Source: Blepharisma japonicum
Taxonomy: Eukaryota; Ciliophora; Heterotrichea; Heterotrichida; Blepharismidae
Reading direction: 5' to 3'
DNA length: 64,000 bases
Assembly: GCA_949751835.1 (NCBI GenBank)
Contig: CATKHK010000010.1
Span: 124,001 to 188,000 of the forward strand
Shown here in pieces: positions 54,302 through 64,000 of the stretch (its first letter is position 1; every line of letters begins with the position of its first letter). The notes beneath the pieces were generated by a model. It had not been told where the DNA came from and made no database searches. It was given only the letters and a program-made list of their open reading frames with translations. The position numbers were made by a program, and so were the translations under genes.

Positions 54302-55027
54302 ATGGACACTTTTAATTCTAATTCTATAAGTGACAGCCAGCTTGAATCTGACGTTCAAAAGCTTAATGAAGCCAAACAAATGAGAAAACAAGTAGAAGAG
54401 GACGCAAGACTCCTTGCGAATAGAATCGCGCTATTAAAAGCTGAAGAAGCTAAAGCTCAACGACACATTGAAGAAACTCGTAAAAGGGCTAAAGATATAA
54501 TAAACAGCCGTATAAGAAACCAAGAGTTCCAGAAGAAGAAAGAAGAAGAGCAAAGAGCAAAATCAATGGAAACTAAGCAAAGAGCAGTCGAAAACTATAA
54601 AAGGAAACAAAATATACTAAAAGCTCAACAAATCATGAAAAACCAAGTTTTAATCCAAAAACAAATGGAAGGAAAATCAGTCAGAGAAGCCAAAGCGCAC
54701 TATAAAATGCAGCTGGAAAGAAAGCTGGAAGAAGAATTTACCAGAAATTGGACTATAAAAGAACAATTGAAAAAGGAAAAAGAAATATCAGTTCAAAGAA
54801 GAAAGGAACAGTTAGAGCAGAAGAAAGTAAAAGTTAGAAATCAGCTAAATAGCCGAATGGAGAATGAAAGCAAAATAAGAGAACTAAAAGAAGGAGAAAT
54901 TGCTAGGATGGAACAAGAAGAACTAGAACTTATACAAAGGCTCCAAAATACACAGTTTCTTCAAAGATCTGCGTATGAAGACTTAGAAAACGCACTTAAT
55001 GGAGGGAATAAGATGTACTCAAGATAA
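54302..55027 (+). CDS. Highly charged coiled-coil protein, 241 residues
   Basis: Starts 10 bp after the zinc-knuckle gene stop. Almost the whole protein is Glu/Lys/Arg/Gln helix (KEEEQRAKSMETKQRAVENY, then RQAL-type heptads), with no membrane segment or catalytic motif. It resembles many ciliary or microtubule-associated coiled-coil proteins but no specific family. The convergent STE24 gene ends 18 bp past its stop. Confidence 0.78.
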   Translation: MDTFNSNSISDSQLESDVQKLNEAKQMRKQVEEDARLLANRIALLKAEEAKAQRHIEETRKRAKDIINSRIRNQEFQKKKEEEQRAKSMETKQRAVENYKRKQNILKAQQIMKNQVLIQKQMEGKSVREAKAHYKMQLERKLEEEFTRNWTIKEQLKKEKEISVQRRKEQLEQKKVKVRNQLNSRMENESKIRELKEGEIARMEQEELELIQRLQNTQFLQRSAYEDLENALNGGNKMYSR

Positions 55028-55045
55028 TTATGAAATTATAATGAT

Positions 55046-56290
55046 TTAAAGAGCTTTTAATCTTTCTAAAAGTGGAGGATGCGAAAAGTTAATTGCAGAA
55101 TATAGTGGGTCTGGGTAAATGTTGCCACTATTTTGGGTATGGATTTTAATCAGTGCTGATTTTAGTAAATCTCCATAGTCATTTTTCTTAGCGAAAGCGT
55201 CTGCTTGAAATTCCTGACGTCTTGATCTAAAAGTCATAATAATTGACAGTACTACATTGACTGGAGCATAAATATATGAAAATAGCATAAGTCCTATGAA
55301 ATTGTTTTGTTGTGAAAAGCCGAACTGCCTATAAAGCTCTTGGGTGTACATAACTTTTCCAAAAAGGTAAAACATTACCAAAATTTGCAGCTCTACAATC
55401 AAAATTCCTTTCAAGAAATGGTTCAATTGCCAATGGCCAAGCTCATGTGCTAAAATAGCAATAATTTCATCTTCACTGATGTTTTTTTCTTTCTTAAGCA
55501 AAGTGTTAAACAAGACGATTCTTTTGTTTTTCCAGAACCCAAAGAAATATGCATTAGAGTGTTCAGATCGTCTGTCTCCATCAACTACATAGATGTTTTT
55601 CAAAGGAAACTTAAGCCTTTTTGCAAGCTCATTTATAGAAGATTTTAGTGTTCCATCTTCGAGCTCTGTAAATGTGTTATAAAGTTGAGCAATCCAGTCA
55701 TGGTAAATATGTGAAATCACCAAAATCACGACAGTCAGAAATCCCCAGACATATAAGTAGAAATATTCTCCACCCCAATCAATGATCCATAATAAAATAG
55801 GAAGCACAATCCCTGTAATCACAGCTGTCACCAGTGTATTTTTGATGATATCTTTAATGAATTCTTTCAGCGTGGTCTTATTAAACCCATATCTTTCTTC
55901 TGTCACAAAGGTTGAGTATAAGCTAAATGGCAAATCTTCAAATATTCCGATAAGCATTAATATATAGCTATAAGCCAAAGCTTGGAAAATCTCCCCTTCA
56001 AGCCCAAAGCATAATAAAAGATCGTGGCTTTTTTCCCAAATATACGGAATTATGTTAAAATAAAGGATTAAAATTGTCTCTAGGGTTGATATATAAGTTT
56101 TGATCATGCTGAATGAGATTTTGTCAAACCCATAATTTTGTGACTTTATGAATTCTTCTTCAGTGGCTACTGCTTTTAGCTCATCTGGAAGAGTTTTGAT
56201 TTTGTAGCGATTCCACTGACGCAGGTTTACGTAAAGACTGAATAAGTATTCTGCGAGTGTGAAGTAAATGACGAGATTGACGATCCACAT
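55046..56290 (-). CDS. STE24: STE24/ZMPSTE24 CAAX prenyl protease, ER membrane zinc metalloprotease
   Basis: A 414-residue M48 metalloprotease with about seven membrane segments. The zinc site is HELGHWQLNH (H282, E283, H286) with E360 in QEFQADAFAKK as the third ligand. The N-terminal block (NYGFDKISFSMIKT, then TFVTEERYGFNKTT) is characteristic of Ste24. The enzyme removes the -AAX tripeptide from prenylated CAAX proteins and clears clogged translocons. Its length matches yeast and human proteins (450-475), slightly shorter at the C-terminus. No introns are needed. The next gene's stop lies 15 bp upstream of its start. Confidence 0.97.
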   Translation of the reverse strand: MWIVNLVIYFTLAEYLFSLYVNLRQWNRYKIKTLPDELKAVATEEEFIKSQNYGFDKISFSMIKTYISTLETILILYFNIIPYIWEKSHDLLLCFGLEGEIFQALAYSYILMLIGIFEDLPFSLYSTFVTEERYGFNKTTLKEFIKDIIKNTLVTAVITGIVLPILLWIIDWGGEYFYLYVWGFLTVVILVISHIYHDWIAQLYNTFTELEDGTLKSSINELAKRLKFPLKNIYVVDGDRRSEHSNAYFFGFWKNKRIVLFNTLLKKEKNISEDEIIAILAHELGHWQLNHFLKGILIVELQILVMFYLFGKVMYTQELYRQFGFSQQNNFIGLMLFSYIYAPVNVVLSIIMTFRSRRQEFQADAFAKKNDYGDLLKSALIKIHTQNSGNIYPDPLYSAINFSHPPLLERLKAL

Positions 56291-56305
56291 TTATTATTAA
56301 AATCA

Positions 56306-57109
56306 TTAGTTTTCTTTACTTATTTCTTCTTGCATAATATTGACATTGGAGGTTAAATAGTCTCTAGCTTTGTCAACTTGCCCAGAAGCCATGTATAGCT
56401 CTGCTAGGTTGTGACGGATTGCAAGAGTTTCTGGGTGGGATTCGCCATGCCAGTTTTCGCGTAGCTGTAAAGCTCTATTTATCAATTACTCTTTAAGGTA
56501 TTTTTCTGCAAGATCATATTCTTTGTTTGCTTTACAAATTAATCCCATCGCATTTAGTGAGTTGACAGACATGACATTTCCTTTTCCAAATCTTTCCTCA
56601 ATAATATCTAAAGCTTCTTTTATATAGCTTTTAGCTTTTTCTAAATTCCCAAGATCTCTATAGCATGATCCCAAAATATTCAAGCTGCTTACTAAATCAG
56701 ACGTATTTTCACTATTTCTCCTTATTTCGATTATTTTTTCTAATAGAGGAATCGCTTTGTCAGGCTCGCCTCTTGCTTTATGTGTGGCAGCAATATTATG
56801 TACAATTGTGACAGTGTTTTTGTGTGTTTCTCCTAAAATAGTCGTATATGACTTATAAGCGTTTTCATATAAAGTTAATGCATTTTCATATCGGCCTACT
56901 GTTTTGTACATCAGCGCCAAATTGCTGCATGCTGTGATGTGCATTTGGTTATTTTCCCCGAGCTCTTTGCTTTCTTCATACGCACGCTCAGCTATGCTAA
57001 GGGCTTCTTGGTAATCTCCTAATGAATAGCACTGGCTTATTTTTCTATTAAGCTCTTTAATAGCATTCTCAGAGGTCGCAAAAACCCTCAGCAGACCTTT
57101 TAAAAGCAT
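56306..57109 (-). CDS. TPR-repeat protein (TPR_12/kinesin-light-chain type)
   Basis: A 262-residue protein in two exons with the 15-nt intron GTAATTGATAAATAG at 56475-56489. It contains about six tetratricopeptide repeats of the 42-residue kinesin-light-chain class (NLALMYKTVGRYENALTLYE, HNIAATHKARGEPDKAIPLL, LNILGSCYRDLGNLEKA, RHNLAELYMASGQVDKA). The N-terminus MLLKGLLRVFATSEN is basic and amphipathic and could be a mitochondrial targeting signal. The start is the ATG at 57107-57109. It is divergent from the 57120 gene, with only 10 bp between start codons. Confidence 0.88.
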
Positions 57110-57119
57110 AATAAATAAA

Positions 57120-57575
57120 ATGGTAAAGCTAATAGAGTGCCCAAATGACCCAACTTCACACAACTTGGTAGAAATAGGTGATTTATTGAATGGCAAAGAA
57201 GGCGAAAAGCTGCAGCAGTTTGCAAATGATTATAAAAAGATTAGGGAAGATTTACTTCTTTCATGTGATAGCCATGATTCGATTTATGATTCTATTCTGG
57301 AGTATGTCAAGAAAAATCCTTATACAACAAGAAGAAAAGATAAAAAAAAATCGCGAATGCAATTTTTGTTTGAAGAAAGCCATTATCCGCATCAAAGACC
57401 AGTACATGGACCTGATCACCCGGTTAATGTTAGGGATACAAAGCAGCCTTGGAATATGAATCCAGGCAGACTGTTTATACCAAAATATGTAGGAGACAGG
57501 ATGAGAGAAGTTCAATGGGCACAACAAGCAATTCAAGCACAGCAGGCTCAAATTGCTCAGCAACAACAAAAATAA
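57120..57575 (+). CDS. Hypothetical protein with Gln/Ala-rich C-terminus
   Basis: A 151-residue protein, no UGA or intron. The N-terminus (MVKLIECPNDPTSHNLVEIG) leads into a helical segment, a basic patch (TRRKDKKKSRMQF) and a His/Pro-rich middle (PHQRPVHGPDHPV). The conserved-looking stretch PWNMNPGRLFIPKYVGDRM precedes a Gln/Ala tail. The family is not recognised. Its start codon is 10 bp from the divergent TPR gene's start, so the two must share promoter elements lying inside each other's 5' ends. Confidence 0.75.
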   Translation: MVKLIECPNDPTSHNLVEIGDLLNGKEGEKLQQFANDYKKIREDLLLSCDSHDSIYDSILEYVKKNPYTTRRKDKKKSRMQFLFEESHYPHQRPVHGPDHPVNVRDTKQPWNMNPGRLFIPKYVGDRMREVQWAQQAIQAQQAQIAQQQQK

Positions 57576-57603
57576 ATAAGCATGGTTATAATAATTTGTT
57601 AAA

Positions 57604-58311
57604 TTAAAGTGCATTCAAATCTTGATGCTGCTGAAGCTGCTCATTAAACTGTTCTTGCATATCCCACCAAGGTGACATATTTTGAGGTTTTTCGCCGGAG
57701 TAAATTTGAGGCCATACACTAGGTGCTTTCCACTTTGTGATCTTAATTTCAAGTCTCCCGCTTAAAATTTCGTTAGTTTCTGTATATCTGGTATCGATAA
57801 CTTCATAAAATGGCAAATTTAGCTCAAATTGCAGCTTTTGCTTAGAATAAATGCATTTAGCTGAAAATTCAAGATGGTCTTTTTTGACTTTGATAACTTT
57901 ATCATATACATGAGTGCATCCTGCAGAGTCAAATCTATGAGAGAACTTTATGTCAAGATAAATATGAGTTAATGACTGTGCCCATCTGAAGCTTGGTTTA
58001 ACTACTTGTGGTTCATTTTCCACATCAAATAAGCTTGTCAAGCTTGCTATAGATCGTTTATAACTTAATAGTAAATTCATAACAGAATTCAAATCAACTT
58101 TAGAGCTGCCAGCTTTAGAAATCAAATATTCAGCCTCTTCATAAGATCCTTTTTTAATATATGAAGAAATACACCTAAATTAAGCTTACTGTGCACTGAG
58201 GTTTTCAGGGACAATTTGTTGAGCTATGATGTCTTTAAGGTCGTAAGCTTGTTCAAACATATCTTCACAAAGAAGCCCAAAACTTACGTGTAGTAATGCC
58301 AAGAAAAGCAT
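57604..58311 (-). CDS. Secretory-pathway CS (p23-like) domain protein
   Basis: A 230-residue protein in two exons, with a 15-nt intron GTAAGCTTAATTTAG at 58175-58189 that removes an in-frame stop. A signal peptide (MLFLALLHVSFGLLCED) is followed by a helical segment. A CS domain of about 100 residues (FRWAQSLTHIYLDIKFSH, then KKDHLEFSAKCIYSKQKLQF, then LEIKITKWKAPSVWPQI) resembles the p23/HACD3 type that contacts Hsp90. The acidic Gln-rich end has no membrane helix. A CS domain behind a signal peptide is unusual, since most CS proteins are cytosolic. It may be an ER co-chaperone working with Grp94, as inference. Confidence 0.8.
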
Positions 58312-58334
58312 AATAATATGGCTAAATAAATTAA

Positions 58335-59426
58335 TTAAATAGAGAGTTTGGAGCCTCTGTCACTCAAGTTTTGGTCTCTAGAAGACGTCGAGCCTGTTGA
58401 CTCGAAAAATTTTCTTCTAGGCTCATAAGATGGGGAAATTTTTACTTCAATTCCTTCGTCTGGAGGTGAGTCCTGTCTGACTTTGCTGAGAGGTGGGCTC
58501 ATTACAAGCTTGATGCTACTTTTTTGTTCCTCTTTTATAGGGATTGATGAAGATGGCTTTGTAATGTTTGCAGCTTTTCCTTCATTTGATGGAACCTCAT
58601 CTACACTAAATCTATTTTCCATATTCCAAATCACTCCATCTCCTATTGGTTTTCCTGTTACCCCAGTCATAGGGAGTAGCCACATCCAAGGATTTTGCCC
58701 AAAAACCTGAATTCAGTTCCTTTCCTTTCCTTTGTCGTATAACCCTGCCCTCTGATTTGCCTTCTTATCCATCTGTTCAATCGTCGTTGTATTGCCTAAT
58801 ATAAGCTTTATATGAAATTTAGCAAAAAGTGTGAGCACAACCGCCAATAATGTAGCAAATAAAAATGCACCGATTAAAACTACTTCTGAATAAGCATGCA
58901 AATCTCTCGTATTAATGATATAAAATACTTTATCATAAGCAGGCTTTGCCATCACTGCTACTGAAATATACAAACAAATCAATACATAAAATAATACCAA
59001 GATAAAATATTTTCTATTGAAAAAGCCTACACAGTTGTTAATTCATGGACAGTGGTGGTCCATGTTAAGCACACAGCGATTACATGCAGAGCAGTGATGG
59101 CAACGTTCAGGCTTAAAAACATGGCACATTAAGCAATATCTTCTTCTTTTTATTTCAGCATCTCCCATATAAAAGCCTCATAAAGGAGGCACCATTCCTG
59201 GATCTGTAAGCATTGCTTTAAAAAAGCTTCAAAGAAACATCAAGATAATTATGTGGAAAATTGCGAGGAATGAGAACTGTTTGAGATTTAAATTCGATAG
59301 GTCTTGAAGGGAGGGGAGATACAGTCGAATTACATTTGAGTATATAAAAGAGACCACTAAAAACACAAAAAGGACGAAAAAATTGCCTAGCAGCTTGGTA
59401 CAGTTTGTAAATGTGCATCTGCTCAT
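58335..59426 (-). CDS. DHHC-type protein S-acyltransferase, second gene
   Basis: A 363-residue enzyme with four UGA-Trp codons, one of them inside the DHHC motif itself (MDHHCPWINNCVG). It has two membrane segments, the cysteine-rich domain ([15 protein letters not shown], then [12 protein letters not shown]), two further membrane segments and TTxE-like TTTIEQM. The C-terminal 120 residues are Ser/Pro-rich and probably regulatory. It palmitoylates membrane-associated proteins. It is unlike the DHHC gene at 1675-2504 outside the core, so it is not a recent copy. Its stop lies 23 bp from the CS-protein start. Confidence 0.93.
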
Positions 59427-59725
59427 TTTTATCTTGAAATGTATAAATATATTTGATTGAAGCTAAAATTTAAAATAGTTAAGATTTATTCAAAAGAAAC
59501 CCAAAAATAAGCTATATAACAGTATTAGGAAACAAATATTGACAAATAAAGAAATTATAAAATCACAAGATTATTATGCTTTATATAAGAATTGATAATA
59601 GCGTTAAATTAATTTTTAAAAAATCTATACAAAATGATTAGAAGAAAAACTGTCAAAGTCTTCAGTATTTTTTTTCAATGATTATTATCACAATTTATAA
59701 AAAAACTATTACATAAAATCCAAAA

Positions 59726-60187
59726 ATGTTCAAAAGACTAAAGCATTTTTCACTTGAATTCAAAAGCTTAGACGAGAATTTAAAGCCGAAATTCATTTTA
59801 AACAAGATTGAAAAGCGTGAACCTTTTAAAGTAGACAAATATTTTTCAAGATTAAATTGTCATCATAATGATGATGACGACCCAAAGCCGGTAACATCAA
59901 GAAGTTCACTGCCAGATATCCAGCATTTAAAATCCCAAAGTGCTATTTCTCTTAATGAGTTGGGTTCACCCAAAAGGAGAAGACGATCAAAGTGATGCTT
60001 TGATAGTTGGGAATTTAATATATGGTCTCGGCCTCGGAATGATACAAAGCCAAGAAGAAATATCCAAGTCCTCAAAAGAATAAAAAATATGGAAACTTTT
60101 GCACCTGGAAAAAGATCTGGCCCAAAGCGACCTGAAAGATTAGAAAAATTGTTGGACCAACTTTCACAAACCCAGATTAAAAAATAG
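59726..60187 (+). CDS. Small basic hypothetical protein
   Basis: A 153-residue frame with one UGA-Trp (SKWCFDSWEF), ending in TAG at 60185-60187. It is rich in Lys, Arg and Pro, with an Asp cluster (NDDDDPKP) and a basic run (SPKRRRRSK) that could be a nuclear localisation signal. It has no membrane segment or known fold. Function unknown. Confidence 0.65.
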
Positions 60188-60355
60188 ATATAAATTTATA
60201 ATTAAAATTTGAATAATCACAATTTTTTCTAATAAGACTTCAGATCATATAATTTGAAAAATCCTTGAAAATCTGCATAACAGAAGAATTAATAAAATTG
60301 TGCTAATAAAACATTTTAAATATATATACAACAAATTAATAATTTGCTAAATACC

Positions 60356-61921
60356 CTATTGTATTGGCATATACTGATTTAGCCTTGGATCTGGTGAGTC
60401 TTTTTTCAAAGATCTTCTTGGCAGCATTGGGCTCTCAAGCAGTGGCGAATTCTGCATCACAATTTCTTGAAATGCCTCATAATCAAACTCTTTATTCGCC
60501 GCTTTAAATTGGTTTATCATATCATCTACTTCACCTTGGGTGACCTCAATTCCTGAACGTAAGAAATTATCATACAAATCTTGTGGAGTTATTGTAGCTT
60601 GTGTTCCCTAAATAATTGTTACATTAGTTAGTGAGTAAAATACATCTTTTAAAATATCCTCATTAAGCACTTTCTTTTTATCAAGAGTTGCAATTATAAA
60701 ATCACTATAGTAGAAGTCTCCATTTTCTAAGTATTTATTTTTTTCTAGTAACTTTTCCAACTTTTCGACAGCTTTTGGCTGTTTTGCATTTTTAAGAGCT
60801 TGAACTACATCAAAAGCGTTGACAACCCCAGTTTTATTTGTATCAAGAGCTCTAAAAATTTCATCAAGCTCTTTGATTTCGTTATAACTCATATTTTTTA
60901 TAATAAGCCTCATTAGATATTTTCTAAGCTTGTCAGGAGCATGATATTTCATCAAAGTCTCAATCACATTTAAAGGAACACTCTTAAGCTTGTTTTTTCT
61001 ATATCTCTTAAACCATGAATGCTTTAAAACCTGAGACAACTTTATTCTATTTGTCGTACTTTTTGTAAGCATTTGGCTCAGCAAGTCTTTTGCGTCATTA
61101 GAAATAAGTTCCCATCTTTCGTGACGAAAAACCAATTCTTCGTGCAAAATTTTATCAAAAACCTCATGATGATTATCTCCAGTAAACGGAACATAGCCTC
61201 CTAGTAATAAATACATCATAATTCCAATACTCCATACATCGCACTCGACTCCATAATTTTTATTGATCACTTCAGGGGCTAAATAATAAGGCGTGCCAAC
61301 AACCGAATGCAGTTCTTTTTGGTCTTCAGAAAATTTTGTCGATAATCCAAAATCTATCATTTTCAGTTCTGCATCCGGCAGTCTTGTTGTCAACAGAAAA
61401 TTTTCTGGTTTTATATCCCGATGGCATATATGCAAGTTATGTAGATAAGTTACAGCTGAACAGATTTTTTCTAGCCATTTCGCCGCTGTTTCTTCATCTA
61501 AAACTCCTTTTCGAAGAAAATCTTCTAAAAGGTCGCCGCCTGTGCATAATTCCATGACAAGATGGACGTAATTGGAATCTTCATAGCATTGAAATAGTTT
61601 TATTATATTTGGGTGATCAGCTTGCTGAAGAATTTCGAGCTCATTTTTGAGGACGTCAATTGAGTGGATTTTTGAGATGGGTATTGATTTAATTGCGTAT
61701 TTTTGTTGCCTGGAAGATTGGTGAACTCTGATTGCTTCTCTGACCGTTCCGAAATGGCCGTGGCCTAATATTTTAATAAATTTATAAGATTCTCTTATAT
61801 CTATATAGTGAGTACTTTCGCGGATGACCCCTCGCAGATGTGATGTAGCGACAAATTCGCCGATTGTTGGATATCTTCCTCGGTTGTGTTGAGGAGCATT
61901 ATTACTGCAGCATACTCCCAT
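60356..61921 (-). CDS. Calcium-dependent protein kinase (CDPK), catalytically complete
   Basis: A 516-residue CDPK in two exons with a 15-nt intron GTAACAATTATTTAG at 60608-60622. N-terminal MGVCCSNN suits dual acylation. The kinase domain (about 50-310) has GHGHFGTVREA, YAIKSI, HRDIKPENFL, DFGLSTKF and GTPYYLAPEV. The EF-hand region has one good loop (DTNKTGVVNAFD); the others are degenerate, so calcium control may be weak. The C-terminal end after splicing (RSLKKDSPDPRLNQYMPIQ) is extra. It is transcribed away from the SIAH gene across an 880-bp spacer. Confidence 0.94.
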
Positions 61922-62804
61922 TTTATGTTTAAAATTATCAGTGCTAGTTCGAATTAGTTATAGAAAAATTATAGTGCTCCAGGAAATTATGGTTTTGAGC
62001 TTAAAATGAAAAAGCTAGCATGCATTATTTTTATATAAATATCACTATTGATTTTGAGAATAATCAATAAAAATAGTCAATGGAACATTTTTATTTATTA
62101 TTAATTTTCTGAGGACTGGACATTTAGCTGAGGATAAAATTATAAGTAGTAAAATAAATAAAATACCTGAAAAACAATAAATAAAATAATTCAAAATTGA
62201 AATAGTTAAAGGCATGGGACTAAATAAAATTAGTCTTAACATTAACTTTTGCATGCTTGAAATATTAATAGAAAGCATTTTTAAGATGATATTTAAAAAG
62301 TGTTTAGCCAGAAAAATAGCTTAATCGTTCATTTTTTTTTCCTAATTTAATTTCGGGTAAGTATAAAGATGATTAAAATGTTAATTAGTATTTTTGAATA
62401 AATAATGTTTTTTGTAAAATGAAATTATAATCCATATGCTTTTATTCTAGATCATCAGTCTTATTTAGTCTATAATTCCAATCACCCTACAAAGTTTCCA
62501 TTTGCAAAATGCTGATCGAATATCTAATGAGAATAATCAGAATACTCTAATGAAAATTAGTAATAATAATTTTAAAGCTAAAGACTAGACTAATATAAAT
62601 TTTTTATTCCTATTAATTTGATATGTAATATTATAATACCCTCAAAAATTAATCATATTCCATTCTGTTTTTCTATCATATTAATTTTATTTATAGTCCA
62701 ATTAAATTTTAATAAGTCAGAATATAATATGAGTAATAATTTCCAATGCAATTTTCAGTCAAAAATTCACCCCAGTCATTCCATTTATCAAAAAAATATA
62801 AAAG
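61922..62804. other. AT-rich spacer with a doubtful small frame
   Basis: About 880 bp between divergent CDPK and SIAH genes. A minus-strand frame of 77 codons (62045-62278) is hydrophobic (one or two possible membrane segments) but has biased, AT-driven composition and no family resemblance. No repeat or RNA gene was seen. Confidence 0.5.
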
Positions 62805-63635
62805 ATGTCAGAAAGATCATCTCTTACAAATTTAAATCTATTGGTTTCGTCCTCGCTAGAATGCCCTATATGTGCTGAATGTTTTACAATCCCTATATTT
62901 CAGTGCGATCTAGGACATTCTATATGTGACCGATGCTCCAAAAAACTCGCTAAATGCCCATTTTGCCAGTCAAACATTGGTCGGAAATTGCGAAATTATA
63001 GCCTAGAACAACAGCTTTCGCTGATTAATATTTCTTGCCATTTTAAAGGCTGCACCAAAACAATAAAACTTTCATCAAGAATTTCTCATGAAATTGATTG
63101 CAGATTTAATCCATCTGGTCTAAAATGTTTGATGCCAAGTTGCAGATGAGCTGGAACCCATAAATCTGTCTTTTCTCATTTAAACATGAAACATAAAATT
63201 CCCCATTACGATGTTATGGGAGATACTGCTGAATTTTCTTCTAGACTAAGATCGAACTTGCTACCTCCAATTGCTGGCTGTGTTAAGTTATTGCATACAT
63301 TTCATTCTAAAGACGGAAGCACGATAACAATCTTAACTTACATTTTTATGGATTCAACAAAAAATTTGTTTTATCCACAATTTAGGACTTTGGAGAATTT
63401 TTCGAGCAAATTCACATTGAAGATTTGGAATATCCAATCAAATCAATGTGATGAATTAACTATTGCAGGCAAAGTTATGACTATTAGGCATCGATTAGAC
63501 GAAGAAAGAGAGAAAAGTTTATGCTTAAAGTTGGATCTAGGTAGTGTGGTAGATAAATTTTCATATGAAGATATAGCTGAAAGAGGCCAAAGGCTATTGC
63601 ATTATAGACTAACAATAGATGGTAAGGTCACCTAA
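62805..63635 (+). CDS. SIAH-type RING E3 ubiquitin ligase
   Basis: A 276-residue protein, close to animal SIAH (about 282), with one UGA-Trp inside the zinc-finger region. RING at about residues 20-52: CPICAECFTIPIFQC, then GHSICDRCSKKLAKCPFC. A SIAH double zinc finger follows (ISCHFKGCTKTIKL, then SCRWAGTHKSVFSHL and HKIPHYD). The C-terminal 150 residues have the strand pattern of the sina/TRAF substrate-binding domain. These ligases target many proteins for proteasomal decay. The start is the ATG at 62805. Confidence 0.88.
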
Positions 63636-63752
63636 TGATGATATTATTATATAGAACTGAATTTAATATAAATTTAAAAAATTATTAAATATCATATATA
63701 AGGGTAAAACAGTTCATAAAAATATCCTTTATATTTTATTTAAAGAATGATT

Positions 63753-63866
63753 CATTGCTCACTAAGTTATCAATTTATCTATAATCAATTATCATCGCTC
63801 ATTAAGTTATTTAATTTAATTAATGATAATGAACCCTAATGATTATTACTCACTGAATTATCCATT
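63753..63866. repeat. Three imperfect copies of a 20-25 bp motif
   Basis: Related copies of tcattgctcactaagttat lie at about 63753, 63793 and 63843, spaced by about 40 and 50 bp, in the spacer between two convergent genes. They could be a decaying minisatellite; no function can be read. Confidence 0.55.
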
Positions 63867-63924
63867 TGACTAATACTAAATAAATCAAATAAATTATTGA
63901 AACAAAATTTTTAGTATCGTTTTT

Positions 63925-64000
63925 TTATTTATTTGTTGGGCAAAGCAAAAGATAATTATCTGTTGGGCTTCCAATAATAAGCGTGCCATTAATAATAGCA
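63925..64000 (-). CDS. C-terminal end of an unknown gene at the right edge
   Basis: On the minus strand the last 76 bp are open and read AIINGTLIIGSPTDNYLLLC, followed by a few residues and TAA at 63925-63927. The codon pattern is unlike the very AT-rich spacer beside it, so it is probably the end of a gene that lies mostly outside the window. It is too short to name. Confidence 0.4.
   Translation of the reverse strand, partial: AIINGTLIIGSPTDNYLLLCPTNK

Noticed and set aside
62045-62278. 77-codon hydrophobic minus-strand frame
   Set aside because: It has an ATG and a possible membrane helix, but its composition matches AT background; kept only as a note in the spacer entry.
1-64000. CRISPR arrays, tRNA or rRNA genes, telomeric repeats, virus-like or LTR elements
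   Set aside because: Looked for and not seen; no regularly spaced repeats, cloverleaf-like GC-rich blocks, CCCTAACA-type arrays, or reverse transcriptase, integrase or capsid signatures.

Overview
The window looks like nuclear DNA from a heterotrich ciliate of the Blepharisma type. Three things seen directly support this. (1) TGA is read as tryptophan: many conserved proteins (phenylalanine hydroxylase, AGC kinase, CDK, ARF, DHHC enzymes, all four helicases) run straight through in-frame TGA exactly where a Trp is expected, and every gene ends at TAA or TAG. (2) Fifteen introns of exactly 15 nt (GTA...AG, with A at position 10) can be placed because they carry a stop or break the frame; two more of 17 nt have the same form plus an extra AG. 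Tiny 15-16 nt introns with UGA=Trp are known from Blepharisma, whereas Stentor uses the standard code. (3) The DNA is AT-rich and gene-dense, with spacers of 10-100 bp in the best-packed parts. I see no rRNA, tRNA, CRISPR array, transposon or virus-like element.

Layout. 1-6.9 kb: an edge fragment, an aromatic amino acid hydroxylase, a DHHC palmitoyltransferase, a FAM136A-like CX3C protein, an atypical Rab-like GTPase, an ankyrin-AGC kinase and a basic protein. 7.0-22.1 kb: four tandem paralogues (A-D, 1056-1232 aa), each joining a DNAJB12/14-like helical segment and an HPD-bearing J domain to a Sen1/senataxin-type SF1 helicase. Between B and C lies a scar made of a dead 3' fragment of the downstream acyltransferase gene and a dead 3' fragment of helicase A, which records how the array grew. 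22.1-29.2 kb: a fungal-type GPAT, a histone H4 variant, a small hidden gene, CCDC22 and a pseudokinase. 29.3-31.6 kb: a decayed ABCC transporter gene. 31.6-33 kb: gene-free. 33-40.8 kb: CDK, an ARF with a natural Q71L-type change, a SAYSD1-like protein with a SEC-C tail, two convergent CDPK-like pseudokinases and a Myb protein. 41.6-52.5 kb: a coiled-coil protein, a tandem pair of dual-specificity phosphatases, an intact CDPK, a membrane-anchored pepsin-like protease, an MFS transporter, a TPR protein and small membrane or unknown proteins. 52.8-64 kb: a tightly packed block with an F-box-like protein, a CCHC zinc-knuckle protein, a coiled-coil protein, STE24, a TPR protein, an ER CS-domain protein, a second DHHC enzyme, a second intact CDPK and a SIAH-type RING protein, then an edge fragment.

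Neighbouring genes mostly belong to unrelated pathways (signalling, lipid and protein acylation, chromatin, ubiquitin), as is usual in a eukaryote, so no operon logic applies. Recurrent themes are protein lipidation (two DHHC enzymes, STE24, several N-myristoylation signals) and calcium/kinase signalling (seven kinase-fold proteins, three of them lacking catalytic residues). The candidate undescribed system is the J-domain/Sen1-helicase array.
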